A stretch of 60,919 nucleotides of DNA. Source: Oligoflexia bacterium. GTDB lineage: Bacteria > Bdellovibrionota_C > UBA2361 > JBGSMV01. Within the stretch, counting starts at the first letter, position 1. Every line of letters begins with the position of its first letter. The DNA is taken from the NCBI GenBank assembly GCA_019694515.1, contig JAIBBU010000017.1, positions 1-60,919 on the forward strand, in the 5' to 3' direction. Under the pieces are notes generated by a model that saw nothing but the letters and a program-made list of their open reading frames with translations, searched no databases and was not told the DNA's origin. Below are positions 17,444 to 27,303 of the stretch, piece after piece. The position numbers were made by a program, and so were the translations under genes.

Positions 17444-20102
17444 CGATCAATTCATTTAGGAAGTTCAGCGCGCTTAGCGGAGTACTATTGTTAAGATCAA
17501 ATTTACGAATCTTCTCAATCAAGCGCCGGGACTGCGTCTCCGTCTCGGCCGGCTCGGCGGCGCTCGGCGAATCTGCGAACGGCGCTGCGCCAAAGATCGT
17601 CAACTGCCGGCTGTCAGCTGCGCTGCTTTGCGAATTAGCCAGTAGCGCGGCAGCACGCCGCAACAGCGGACTCGGCAAACCGGCTAACTTGGCGACTTCC
17701 AGCCCATATGATTTGTCGGCAGCACCTTTTTCAATCTGATGCGTAAAGATAACCTGGCCATCCTGCTCGATCGCTCCCGTGCAAAGATTCACCAGGGCCG
17801 GATACTTCTTCTCAAGCGCAGTCAACTCATGAAAGTGGGTCGCAAAAAATACCCGGCACTGGATTTTGATTACAAGCCACTCCAGCATGGCCTGCGCAAT
17901 CGCCAGTCCGTCGGCGGTCGCAGTGCCCCGCCCAATTTCATCAATCAATAGCAGCGATCTGGCGCTACAGTTCGCGATAATGTTCGAAGCTTCGCGCATC
18001 TCCACCATAAACGTGGACTCGCCCTCGGAGATGTCATCGCTTGCACCCATGCGTGCGAAGATTCGATCTACAATACCAATCTGCGCTCGCGCCGCAGGCA
18101 CGCAGGACCCCAGCTGCGCCATAATTACAATCAGTCCAGCTTGTCGCAGGTAGGTGGATTTCCCTCCCATGTTTGGGCCGGTGATCAACAAACAGGGTCG
18201 ATCGAGCATGCGGACATCATTCGGAATAAAAGCGTTGCCCAGAATCGCGCGCAGGACCGGATGATACCCCTGCTCGATCTCCAGCGCCGGCGATTGGTCG
18301 ATAGCTGGTGGCACCAAGCCCTCCGTTTCAGCCAGCACTGCCAATGCGGTTAACACGTCAAGCTGCGCTACCAGCTGCGCCAGCTCCCGCAGCTCCAACG
18401 CGAATAGCGCTGCCTCTGAACGCAGCCGCCCATACAGCTCACGCTCGAGCTCAAACTCTTGGCTTTCGGCCGACAAAACCTCCTTTTCCCGCGTACGCAG
18501 CTCCTCGGTGGTAAAGCGTTCGGTATTCGCGGTGCTCTGACGACGAACGAAATGCGGTGGGACCTTGGAGCTGTTAGCTTGTGTAACTTCGAAGAAATAA
18601 CCGATGACATTATTGAACTTGATCTTGAGCGAGGTTATCCCGGTCGCCGCACGTTCCTTATTTTCGATTTCGGCGATCCAGGAACGGCTGTCAGATTTCA
18701 GCACGCGGAAGCGATCCAACTCCGCATTCACGCCGCTCGCAATGACGCCTCCCTCAGAAAGCAAGTAAGGCGGATTATCTGAGAGCTGCCCCAGAATCTG
18801 CTGTAAACGTTCCGGCGCCACTAAGGTATCGGCCGTTTTTTCAAGCAGCGCAGAGGCTGCGCCCTGCAAAATTCCGCACAGCATCTGCCGCATGCCCTCA
18901 AATGTTTCCAGCGAATCACGCAGCGCGCCGAGCTCTTTCGGCGATACGGCGCCAAGTTCAAGCCGCGCGGCAACTCGATCGATATCGATAATCTTCTGCA
19001 GCATGGGCTTGAGCTCAGCCCGTAAGTCGACGGCCCCCCGCAGGGCGAGCACAGCCTGCTGCCGCTCCATGATTTCATCTAGAATCGCCGAAGGAGCTGC
19101 AATCCAACTCCGCAGCAGTCGCGAACCGAGAGGCGAATCACAGCGGTCCATATACTGCAGCAGTGTCCCACGCGTACTGCCATCTCGAGAGTTGCTGAGC
19201 AGCTCCAGGGTTCGTCGGGTAGCCGCGTCGATCTGCACAACCCGTTGATCCTCCCAAAGCTCGGCTGATTTGAATGCCACGGAGGAACTCACCGTCACCT
19301 CGTCAACATAGCCCACCAGCAGCCGCACAGCCTTGCGCGCCGCCGGCGATAGCGCCGCGTATCCGGCGAGCTTCGAAAAATCACGGTCGGATCGGGTCTT
19401 TAAACTAAAGTAGCTTTCAGGTCTAAATTTTAGCTGACCGGCGTTAAGCATCCGTTCTAAGTCCCGCACCATCGCATGACGCCGATCAACACGCTGTCCT
19501 TCGACACTTTGCGGCAGAATCAGTTCGGATGGCTGCAGCTTCGATATTTCAGCGGCGGCCTTAAGCGCACTCAAGCCCTCCTTGATGCGAATGCGCGCGG
19601 TCTGGACCTCGCAGAAGGCCAGGGCCGCCTGCGATCCCTCGAGATTCTCGGGGTCAAAAAAAAGCGCGGCGATGAAGCCGGCTTCCTTTTGATGATTCAA
19701 CGCTAATAAGTTGACCCCCGGGGTGATGATTCTTTCCAGGCGCCGCTCGACCCCGGCGCGGACACTCTTACCAGGCAGCTGACTCACTAACGCGGCCGAA
19801 AATCCCTGCGCAACTAATCGTGCTAAGTAGTTTTCAACCGCAGCTACCGGCACCCCGGCCATCGGAACCGGGCTGGGGTTGTTCTTGTCCCGGCTGGTCA
19901 GAGTTAAATTAAGCGCGCGCGCTGCCGTCACGGCGTCTTCAAAGAAGAGTTCATAGAAATCCCCGACCTGAAAGAGGATCAAACAGTCGGGATGTTCGCG
20001 CTTATATTGGAGGTACTGCTGCAGCATCGGCGGTAGAGCGGAAAGCGGTGCTTCTGCGCTCAGGCTTTCTACGCTCGGCTCGATTTCTGCCTGCAAATTC
20101 AT
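17427..20102 (-). CDS. mutS: DNA mismatch repair protein MutS
   Basis: Recognises mismatches and recruits MutL. The 891 residues show the mismatch-binding F-Y-E at 49-51 (QVGDFYELFFEDA), the connector, core and clamp regions, and the C-terminal ABC-type ATPase with Walker A GPNMGGKST (642-650), the signature region DDISEGESTFMVEM, Walker B LLLIDEIGRG and FATHFHEL. The loop after Walker B reads GTATADG where GTSTYDG is usual. The C-terminus has a short helix-turn-helix tail after an acidic linker. ATG at 20102 with an AGAG ribosome site. It heads the five-gene operon through to the SPOR gene; a candidate promoter lies at 20131-20159. Confidence 0.97.
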   Translation of the reverse strand: MNLQAEIEPSVESLSAEAPLSALPPMLQQYLQYKREHPDCLILFQVGDFYELFFEDAVTAARALNLTLTSRDKNNPSPVPMAGVPVAAVENYLARLVAQGFSAALVSQLPGKSVRAGVERRLERIITPGVNLLALNHQKEAGFIAALFFDPENLEGSQAALAFCEVQTARIRIKEGLSALKAAAEISKLQPSELILPQSVEGQRVDRRHAMVRDLERMLNAGQLKFRPESYFSLKTRSDRDFSKLAGYAALSPAARKAVRLLVGYVDEVTVSSSVAFKSAELWEDQRVVQIDAATRRTLELLSNSRDGSTRGTLLQYMDRCDSPLGSRLLRSWIAAPSAILDEIMERQQAVLALRGAVDLRAELKPMLQKIIDIDRVAARLELGAVSPKELGALRDSLETFEGMRQMLCGILQGAASALLEKTADTLVAPERLQQILGQLSDNPPYLLSEGGVIASGVNAELDRFRVLKSDSRSWIAEIENKERAATGITSLKIKFNNVIGYFFEVTQANSSKVPPHFVRRQSTANTERFTTEELRTREKEVLSAESQEFELERELYGRLRSEAALFALELRELAQLVAQLDVLTALAVLAETEGLVPPAIDQSPALEIEQGYHPVLRAILGNAFIPNDVRMLDRPCLLITGPNMGGKSTYLRQAGLIVIMAQLGSCVPAARAQIGIVDRIFARMGASDDISEGESTFMVEMREASNIIANCSARSLLLIDEIGRGTATADGLAIAQAMLEWLVIKIQCRVFFATHFHELTALEKKYPALVNLCTGAIEQDGQVIFTHQIEKGAADKSYGLEVAKLAGLPSPLLRRAAALLANSQSSAADSRQLTIFGAAPFADSPSAAEPAETETQSRRLIEKIRKFDLNNSTPLSALNFLNELIDELDR

Positions 20103-20424
20103 CGCTCTTTTGGTGTTGGAAATCAGCTGAAAACTAGCAGAGAACGAGGCTTATTTCAAACCACGTACCTGCCCAGGCACCGGGCTCGGAGGAGCACGGT
20201 CTACGCTCTCCGGAATACCGCATTACGCCACTGATTCCCGATGCCAGTTCCGCTCGCAGCCGCCCCATGCAGTTGGCGACCCGCTCTTCAGAGTACTTCT
20301 CCCGAATGCCGATCCCCAGAACTGACGCCAACAGCAGCTGCATGACTTGCGACCCTAAATATTCTTTATGCTACGGCGCGGCTTTGTTATAGTCCCCGGC
20401 GAACCGGCTAACCTCGAGAGACCT
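20103..20424. other. Divergent intergenic region between mutS and the large membrane protein
   Basis: 322 bp between two diverging genes. On the minus strand TTGAAA (20154-20159) lies 17 bp from TAGTTT (20131-20136), a plausible but weak promoter for mutS. A 69-codon minus-strand frame with an ATG fills 20134-20343, but it has no recognisable family and overlaps this promoter, so I do not annotate it as a gene. For the plus-strand gene no clear promoter was found. Confidence 0.4.
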
Positions 20425-23400
20425 ATGAAGCGCTTATTGTTCCTTGCACTGCTCCTCTGCCCAATCTTTAGCGTAGCTCAACCGAACTCCGATATTTACC
20501 TGCCCGAGGTATTAAAGCCTTGGAAGCAATGGGTCATGGAACGGGAGCCGGAACGTAATTGCAGTATCTTGGCTGACACCCGCCAGTGTGTCTGGCCCGG
20601 ACGCCTCAGCTTGGATATTCAAGATACACGGGCCAATTTCGAGATGGAGGTCGTGATTGAACACGAATCCGAGCTGGTCTTGCCGGGAAACGCCGAGCTG
20701 CTTCCAACCGATCTTGTGTCGATCCGCGATTCACGCGATCTACCCCTCTGGATTAATGACAATCAGCCCACCACCAGGTTGCAGCCCGGAAGCTATCAAA
20801 TCCGCGGCGCGCTGAACTGGAACAAAATTCCAAAATCGCTGCCCATTTCACCGGCTGCCGCCCTGGTGAATTTGAAAATTAAGGGCAAGACCATCGATCA
20901 CCCGCGCCTCAACGAACGCGGCGAGCTATGGCTGCAGGATGAGACTGCCACCGAACAAACGGAGGGGGATACTTTAAAGCTGCAGCTGTTTAGGAAGCTG
21001 GTCGACGGCACACCATTTCTAGTTTCGACCGTTTTAAGACTTAGAGTCAGCGGGAAGGCTCGTGAATTGGCGTTGGGCCGCATCTTGCCCGACAATTTCG
21101 TGCCGAATCAAATTATTTCTCCGTTGCCCTATCAGATCGCCGAGGATTATAGCCTGACAGTTCAGGTGCGTCCGGGAGTACACGAAATCAGAATTGATGC
21201 GTTGAGCGCAGCCCCTCCTGAATCTCTAGCTGCGATCAAATCGGGCGTAGCGGCCTGGCCCGAGCAGGAGGTCTGGGGCTGGGTGCCAAACGAACAGCTG
21301 CGTTCGGTGACGCTCTCTGGTGTCGACGCCACCGAGATGGAGCGGCTCGATCCGCCCTCCGACTTTAACGGACTCTCCGCCTATCTCATGACTCCTGATA
21401 AATCCCTCACCTTCTCGGAGTTGCGCCGGGGTGAAACCGAGCGGGCCGACGATCAACTCACCATCGCGCGTCAGTTTTGGCTGGATCTGGACGGCAGAGG
21501 CTATACCGTGCGTGATACTCTAAACGGAGAGATCAGCCGCGATTGGAGGTTGGATGCAGCAACCGAGCTAGAGCTCGGGCATGTCTCGTCATCCGGGCGC
21601 GATCTATTGATCACTCTCAATCCCGAAACCAAGCAGCGTGGTGTTGAAGTTAGAGAACAGCAGCTCAATTTACAGAGCGAATCGCGGATCGCTTCAGGCA
21701 AGACCGCGCTGCGCGCCGTGGGCTGGGAACATGACGCCCAGTCATTGCAGGGCACACTGATGCTGCCGCCGGGCTGGACCTTGTTAAACGCTGGAGGGGT
21801 TGATTTCGTGGATTTTTCGTGGCTGAACGGCTGGACCCTCTTGGATCTCTTCCTGGTGGTATTGATGGCGGTTGCGACGGCCAAACTATTTGGTCGCCCG
21901 GTGGGCCTGGTGGCCTTTGCTACCATGTTAGTAGTGCACGGAGAAGCAGGTGCGCCCTTTAATTTATGGTTCCATCTATTGGCCGCTTTTGCCCTGGCCC
22001 GTTATCTACCTGAGGGATCCGCCAAGCGCTTCGCTAGATTATATGGGATCTGCACATTAGCGGCGCTCGGTTTGATGACGATCGGCTTTGCTGCAGCCCA
22101 GCTGCGCTATGGCCTCTTCCCGCAGGCTGGCTACTACGATCGTAGCACGGGCGGCTCAGTGATTGGCTTTCTCTATGGTCAAGCTGAACAAAACATGTTC
22201 GGGCTGGTGCTGCTGATGTTACTCGGAATGTTGATTCTCAATTTTCTGGGGGCCTTGTTGCAGCGCAGTTTCTGGCGCGCCTTTAAAATCCTCCTAGCGG
22301 GAGCGCTGCTATCGATCGTGATGGCGATCGTACTATCCGCAAATTTTGGCGGCTCGGATGCTTATTACGGTACTGAAGACCTGCAGCTGGCGGCTGGCGG
22401 GAGCCCTCTGGTACGCAATGAGTATCCGATGCAAGCCGGGGCCGCACAGGTTGCCGAAGAGCTGGAACAGTCGTACGACTCCACCAGCATGGTCGACGCA
22501 GCGGCTCCGCAAAGAAAATTTAAGGCTAAGAAATTGGCCTTGGTCGATAGCAAGGCCGTGATCCAGACCGGCCCCAGCGTACCGACCTGGAGCTGGCGCC
22601 AGATTCATTTTGGATGGACCGGTCCGGTCAGCAAAGATCAAACCTTCTCTCTGCTCTTAGTCGGTCCTTGGATCAATTTGGTATTAGCGCTCCTTCGGGT
22701 AGGACTATTAATAACGCTCCTCGCCAAATTCATTCGTGAGTTAGGCCGCAACGGCTTAATTCCCTTCTCGCGTTTTCGAAGTATGGTCGGGTCGGCCGCA
22801 CTAATTGCGCCACTCCTTCTGATTGCAGCTCCGCTGGCGCAAGCACAGAGCTTTCCCAGCCAAGCTCTACTAAAGGAGCTGGAAGAGCGGGTGGCGAATG
22901 AACAGTGCGATGCGGGCTGTTCCCGTATGGCGTCTTTGCGGCTTAAGGTCAGCGAACGCTCCGCGGAACTCTTGATCAAGGCCAATTCAAGAGGTTCCGG
23001 AGCAATCGCTTTGCCCGGCCCTATTAGTCAGCTAATACCGCGCACTATTACGATTGATGGACAGCTTAGTTCCGCGCTGCGGCGCGACCCAGATGGCTTT
23101 GTTTGGGTTCGAGTTCCGGATGGAGTGCATCAGATCGGTGTCAGCGCCGATTTAGTGCGCCGGGATGTTGTAACTCTGCAGCTGATCGATCGCCCCCTCC
23201 CAGTAGAGCTGGAGGCACCCAATTGGCTGGTTGAAGGGGTAAATCAGAATCACATTGCCGTTGGCTCTTTACAGCTGACTCGTGCCGCTCAACCGGGGGA
23301 CAATGGAGATCTCCGGCCGGAGGGAGCGGCGCAGCAGAGTGACGCCCTTACTCCTAGCTGGTTCACGATCGAGCGCAGTCTCAGCCTCGAATCCACCTGG

Positions 23401-24684
23401 TCGATCCAAACCACTCTGACCCGACGCGGCAATCTTGACCGTCCCCAAATACTTCGCATTCCGCTATTCACGGGAGAGTCGGTGCTCTCGGATTCGATTA
23501 AAGTTGACCACAATCAAGCGGTCGTACAAATGGCGCGCGGTCAGCAAGCTGTAAGCTGGGAAAGCTCGTTGAAAGAAACCCCAGAGCTCCTACTGAAAGC
23601 CTCTACCGAGCCGTTATTTACGGAGAATTTTGCCGTAACCTGCTCACCGATTTGGCGCTGCGAAGCCTCAGGACCAAATCCGATTAGTTCGATCTCCGAG
23701 GGGACGCGGTCGATGCAGTGGCAGCCTTATCCAGGCGAGGAGATCAAACTCGATGTGCAGCGGCCGGAGGCGGCCACAGGAGACGCGATTACAATTGAGG
23801 CCGTTAATTACGAATTGTCGCCGGGCCAGCAAAAGAGCGCGGCTATTTTGAATGTCAAAACGCGTGCCAGTCAGGGAGGCTTTCTGAAACTAAAGTTACC
23901 AGCTGACGCAGTTCTGCGCAGAGTTACTATAAGCGGACGAGAGGAAACCGCGCGCTTCGCTGCGCCGGAGATCTCCGTACCCATTTCCACCGGGGCAACG
24001 GAATTCACCATAGAATTCGGACTGAATCAGGGCGTACAGTTCTGGCACCAATTCCCAGCGGTCGAGCTGCTGGGCGAATCTTATAATATTACAACCAATT
24101 TCAACGTCCCGGAGTCACGCTGGATCCTTTTCGTAGGCGGTCCGAGCTGGGGTCCAGTAGTGCTCTTCTGGAGCAAACTAGCAATCGTATTACTGTTGGC
24201 CCTGCTGCTTTCCCGCTCCGGTTTGAGTGCCATCGGCACCAGCAGTTGGGTACTGTTGGGATTGGGACTCGCAACGTTACCGCTGGCATTGGCGTTGATC
24301 CCAGTCATATGGCTGTGCCTGATGCGGTTCCGCAAAACGCATGCTCCTGCGCAGCCGCTCAAATTTAATCTGTTGCAGTTATTACTGGGACTTCTAACCG
24401 TCGCCTCGGCTGCCGTATTCTATCGTGCGGTACAGGTAGGATTAGTAATCAGCCCGGATATGCTGATCACCGGAGCAGGTTCTACTAACTCTAGACTCAG
24501 TTGGTATGTCGACCGAGTGGACGGATTTTTGCCGCAGCCTTGGGTCATTAGTGCGCCGCTCTTGGTTTGGCATCTCGTAATGATTGCCTGGTCTATTTGG
24601 CTGGTAAGTGCTCTGGTGGGATGGTTCAAATTGGCCCTCGAGAGCTTCACTTACGATGGAGTTTGGAAGCGCGGCAACAGCTGA
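20425..24684 (+). CDS. Large exported polytopic membrane protein with two related halves
   Basis: This 1419-residue protein belongs to no family I can name. It begins with a signal peptide (MKRLLFLALLLC, cleavage after SVA near 18) and a beta-rich periplasmic region to about 460. A block of roughly six membrane helices follows (about 466-660), starting LLDLFLVVLMAV, then another near 750. At about 790-815 an internal segment AALIAPLLLIAAPLAQAQ looks exactly like a second signal peptide. It leads into a second beta-rich region and a last block of four or so membrane helices to the C-terminus. The layout suggests an ancient fusion or duplication of two signal/beta/membrane units. The ATG at 20425 has a GAGAG ribosome site; the upstream ATG at 20368 would bury the signal. 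It probably acts in the inner membrane and periplasm. Confidence 0.85.
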   Translation: MKRLLFLALLLCPIFSVAQPNSDIYLPEVLKPWKQWVMEREPERNCSILADTRQCVWPGRLSLDIQDTRANFEMEVVIEHESELVLPGNAELLPTDLVSIRDSRDLPLWINDNQPTTRLQPGSYQIRGALNWNKIPKSLPISPAAALVNLKIKGKTIDHPRLNERGELWLQDETATEQTEGDTLKLQLFRKLVDGTPFLVSTVLRLRVSGKARELALGRILPDNFVPNQIISPLPYQIAEDYSLTVQVRPGVHEIRIDALSAAPPESLAAIKSGVAAWPEQEVWGWVPNEQLRSVTLSGVDATEMERLDPPSDFNGLSAYLMTPDKSLTFSELRRGETERADDQLTIARQFWLDLDGRGYTVRDTLNGEISRDWRLDAATELELGHVSSSGRDLLITLNPETKQRGVEVREQQLNLQSESRIASGKTALRAVGWEHDAQSLQGTLMLPPGWTLLNAGGVDFVDFSWLNGWTLLDLFLVVLMAVATAKLFGRPVGLVAFATMLVVHGEAGAPFNLWFHLLAAFALARYLPEGSAKRFARLYGICTLAALGLMTIGFAAAQLRYGLFPQAGYYDRSTGGSVIGFLYGQAEQNMFGLVLLMLLGMLILNFLGALLQRSFWRAFKILLAGALLSIVMAIVLSANFGGSDAYYGTEDLQLAAGGSPLVRNEYPMQAGAAQVAEELEQSYDSTSMVDAAAPQRKFKAKKLALVDSKAVIQTGPSVPTWSWRQIHFGWTGPVSKDQTFSLLLVGPWINLVLALLRVGLLITLLAKFIRELGRNGLIPFSRFRSMVGSAALIAPLLLIAAPLAQAQSFPSQALLKELEERVANEQCDAGCSRMASLRLKVSERSAELLIKANSRGSGAIALPGPISQLIPRTITIDGQLSSALRRDPDGFVWVRVPDGVHQIGVSADLVRRDVVTLQLIDRPLPVELEAPNWLVEGVNQNHIAVGSLQLTRAAQPGDNGDLRPEGAAQQSDALTPSWFTIERSLSLESTWSIQTTLTRRGNLDRPQILRIPLFTGESVLSDSIKVDHNQAVVQMARGQQAVSWESSLKETPELLLKASTEPLFTENFAVTCSPIWRCEASGPNPISSISEGTRSMQWQPYPGEEIKLDVQRPEAATGDAITIEAVNYELSPGQQKSAAILNVKTRASQGGFLKLKLPADAVLRRVTISGREETARFAAPEISVPISTGATEFTIEFGLNQGVQFWHQFPAVELLGESYNITTNFNVPESRWILFVGGPSWGPVVLFWSKLAIVLLLALLLSRSGLSAIGTSSWVLLGLGLATLPLALALIPVIWLCLMRFRKTHAPAQPLKFNLLQLLLGLLTVASAAVFYRAVQVGLVISPDMLITGAGSTNSRLSWYVDRVDGFLPQPWVISAPLLVWHLVMIAWSIWLVSALVGWFKLALESFTYDGVWKRGNS

Positions 24685-24702
24685 GGTCCAAAATAAGCGG
24701 CC

Positions 24703-25971
24703 TTAGTCCAGGTTAAGGACCGCTCGAATCTCTGTGATTTGAATTTCAAGTTCGTGCAGCAACTGCGCCTGCCCGGCGTTTCTGGCAGCTTCCAGTGCGT
24801 CCAAAACGGGCATCCGTTCACGCTCCAGCAAACTATTTTTAAGCTGCGACTCACGCAGCTTGGATCGCGCCGCCAAAAATACATCCAATAAGGCATTTAC
24901 CCGCGTCTCCTGGGGCTGAGTACGGTCCGCACGGCCCAATTCCCGTGCCAGCTGGAAGACGATCCCGCAAATCCATGCCGCCAGCTGGTCTGCGCTTCTC
25001 GATTCTCGCAAAAGCTCCATACTGAGCTGTTCATGCCCGCGGAACGTGCCGGCAGACGAATCACGAAGTGTCGTGAGCAGATCGACAGCCTGGAAGTAAG
25101 GTTCTAGATACAGCTGTTTTGCGCGGGGGACAAATTTCTGATCGAAAGCGTATTCCGAGACTAGAGATCGAGCAGCCGCCCCTCGCCCTTCCTGCATTAA
25201 GATCTCAATTTCATCAGCATATAACACCAGCGCTTCAGCGCGCGCCTCGGCAACCTCGTGTGGTAGGCCGGGCTCGATCCCTGCTTGAGTGAGCAGGCGC
25301 CGCATCGCGGATAGCAGCAGCAGCGGAGCATGATCCAGACTGAGTCCTTCAGCTAACGAAGAACGCCTCGAGTGCCCTCCAATAAAACTCAGCCCATATC
25401 CGGATAACTGCCGGAGTTCGGAGATTTGCTTCGAAAGTGCCTCCAAAATTAGTTCATTACGCGCCGCACGTTCAATCGTCTGCGTTTGAGCTGACTCGAC
25501 CGAAGCGAGCGCCTCGCAGGCCTCCACGAGAACCATCTTGCCCACCTGAGTACTCGCAAATATTTCTCCGCGATCGGCGATTTCACTCATTAGTGCAATG
25601 AATTTAGCCACTAGTCTCTGACCACCCCGCAAATCCTTGTCCGGACCGATATCGTGTATGCGCAGCGCCTCTGCCAAGATCTGCATCAACCCATCAAAAC
25701 TTCCCGGTGCTGGGTAGTTGACCTCTAGTGCCCTCTCGATACGGTCTGACAAATCGGCCAGCCGTGGATACGCAGCTTCGATCTCCGGGAGTTTGAGTCG
25801 GGCTGCCCGGAATTCCTTCAAGAAAAAGGGCCGTAGGTCAGCCCAAGCCAGGGTTAGACAGGCATATCCCAGCTCCTCACTTGCGCTTCGGAAGGCGGCT
25901 GCGTAATCCGGCTGCGGGCGCTGACGCAGCCCTGATTTAGTACCACTTGGTTCCTGGGAAAATGTCGTCAC
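24703..25971 (-). CDS. Hypothetical helical protein
   Basis: A protein of about 422 residues, almost wholly predicted helix, rich in Ala, Leu, Glu and Arg, with no membrane segment, signal or known motif that I can see. Parts such as ALVLYADEIEILMQEGR and ARNELILEALSKQISELRQL could form coiled coil or HEAT-like packing. It ends convergently only 18 bp from the large membrane protein. The start is uncertain: a GTG at 25971 is chosen, while a TTG at 26007 has an AAGG element 10 bases upstream; no ATG exists near the N-terminus. Codon use and length support a real gene, but no function is proposed. Confidence 0.7.
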   Translation of the reverse strand: MTTFSQEPSGTKSGLRQRPQPDYAAAFRSASEELGYACLTLAWADLRPFFLKEFRAARLKLPEIEAAYPRLADLSDRIERALEVNYPAPGSFDGLMQILAEALRIHDIGPDKDLRGGQRLVAKFIALMSEIADRGEIFASTQVGKMVLVEACEALASVESAQTQTIERAARNELILEALSKQISELRQLSGYGLSFIGGHSRRSSLAEGLSLDHAPLLLLSAMRRLLTQAGIEPGLPHEVAEARAEALVLYADEIEILMQEGRGAAARSLVSEYAFDQKFVPRAKQLYLEPYFQAVDLLTTLRDSSAGTFRGHEQLSMELLRESRSADQLAAWICGIVFQLARELGRADRTQPQETRVNALLDVFLAARSKLRESQLKNSLLERERMPVLDALEAARNAGQAQLLHELEIQITEIRAVLNLD

Positions 25972-26274
25972 CGCGAGAAAATAACAGGTCTGCCCGCGGA
26001 TGCGCAACCGAAGCGGCCTTTGCGACCCAGAACGCAGACAGTCAACGGCGAACGATTGGCTCGGGACGCCAATGCCGCATGATCCAGATCAGATCTCAAG
26101 TGCTGTTGACACCGGGCCTAGGCGCGAATGCTGCAATTGTTAAAGTCCGCAACAATTATATGCGTGCAGTCCTTGAATGCTTTAATGCAAGAACCAACGC
26201 GCTGAACGAAGATTGTTATAGTTTTAGTTACAGCGTCGGAGCGCCCGGGGGTAACCCGGCCGGGGGCGAACGAT
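25972..26274. other. Intergenic stretch with GC-rich imperfect hairpin
   Basis: About 300 bp between the MOSC gene stop and the helical protein start, both on the minus strand. An imperfect GC-rich inverted repeat at about 26241-26268 (CGCCC...GGGCG) lies just after the MOSC stop and may stop transcription, but no T-run follows it on that strand. No RNA gene or convincing promoter was recognised. Confidence 0.35.
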
Positions 26275-27123
26275 CTATTTTTTCAGTTCTACGACTACAG
26301 ATTCACCGTTTGACAGCAACGCCCCGGAGCCCTGCTCTAAGATAGCTTTCTGACCGAACATTATACCACGCTCGCCCCGTCGATCTGTTCCGACTCTAAA
26401 TCTGCCCAGCGATTTTAACGGTTCCTTCCCGCGTGCGCCCGTTTCTTGATCCACGGTCGTGACAACACACCGGGCGCATGGCTTCACCAGCCGCACCGCA
26501 GCATTGCTTTCTGGAAATCTTAGAATGCTGATGTCGTCCTCCTCGAAAGGGTCCAAACCATCGATCACGATATTGGGTCTAAAGCGATTCATCGGTACCG
26601 TCTCTTCACCACCCATCACTAGCATCTGATTCAGCTGCGCGAGGGAGGCTGTACTGGTCACCAGGTATGGAAAGCTATCGGCAAACCCAGCATGCGTCTC
26701 TTCAGGAGCAAAAAACGGATCCACACGCCGCGGAGCTGTGTGATCAAACGCCAAGAGCCTTAGGCTCGCTCCCCCGTACTTTCCAACCGCATTGGTGATC
26801 CAGGCCGCAGCTTCCTCGCCCTGATCAAAGCCTTGACAGCTGGCGCCGTGTACTGCGGTTTCGACAATCTTCCCTGCCCGCGCATCAAGGGGCAGTTTCA
26901 ACTGGCTGCCGTCATGCTCCAGGCATAACCCGTCAGGCAGTATCTTCGTTCGTACAACCGCCAGAGCTGGAAGTTCGCGCTGCGTTACGAATGCTCCCGC
27001 CTCAGTTACAACCATAAACATGCGATCAAAGCGGATCCCGGTTGGGAGCAACTCGGCCTGTGCGAGATCGATGCCTCCAGCGGCCTTTAGAGGGTAAACA
27101 TTGAGCGCCGCAATAACTGCCAT
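26275..27123 (-). CDS. MOSC-domain molybdenum-cofactor sulfurase-like protein (YcbX type)
   Basis: This 282-residue protein has the MOSC_N beta-barrel (LNVYPLKAAGGIDLAQAEL, then RFDRMFMVV, VTQRELPALAVV) and the MOSC domain (MNRFRPNIVIDGLDPFEED at 178-196 and VKPCARCVVTTVDQETG at 213-229). Cys216 and Cys219 lie at the conserved cofactor-binding position. Family members bind Moco and, as in E. coli YcbX or mARC proteins, reduce N-hydroxylated compounds with a ferredoxin-type partner. No [2Fe-2S] domain is fused here, so it would need a separate electron donor. The ATG at 27123 fits the family start. It lies 180 bp downstream of rpsA on the same strand. Confidence 0.92.
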   Translation of the reverse strand: MAVIAALNVYPLKAAGGIDLAQAELLPTGIRFDRMFMVVTEAGAFVTQRELPALAVVRTKILPDGLCLEHDGSQLKLPLDARAGKIVETAVHGASCQGFDQGEEAAAWITNAVGKYGGASLRLLAFDHTAPRRVDPFFAPEETHAGFADSFPYLVTSTASLAQLNQMLVMGGEETVPMNRFRPNIVIDGLDPFEEDDISILRFPESNAAVRLVKPCARCVVTTVDQETGARGKEPLKSLGRFRVGTDRRGERGIMFGQKAILEQGSGALLSNGESVVVELKK

Positions 27124-27303
27124 AAATCTTCAGGAAGATAACAATCAGCACCCACGCAGGGCGAGAGAACCCGTTACGCGTGAACCGGCGCAGCACTCCG
27201 CAAATTGAGGAGTACCGTTGCCGAGCTCTCGAGCGGCTGCCCGATCCTAATATTGGAGCAAAAATAAGACGACTAATCAGCCGCTGACAATTAAATCAAT
27301 GAA

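Noticed and set aside
20134..20343. Minus-strand frame of 69 codons with an ATG between mutS and the large membrane protein
   Set aside because: No family resemblance, composition rich in Gly/Arg/Ser without structure, and it covers the likely mutS promoter.
26241..26268. GC-rich inverted repeat after the MOSC gene as a terminator
   Set aside because: Pairing is imperfect and no T-run follows on the minus strand; kept only as a note in the intergenic entry.
25947..26345. Plus-strand frame of 132 codons
   Set aside because: Overlaps the ends of two better-supported minus-strand genes; no signal, motif or ribosome site.
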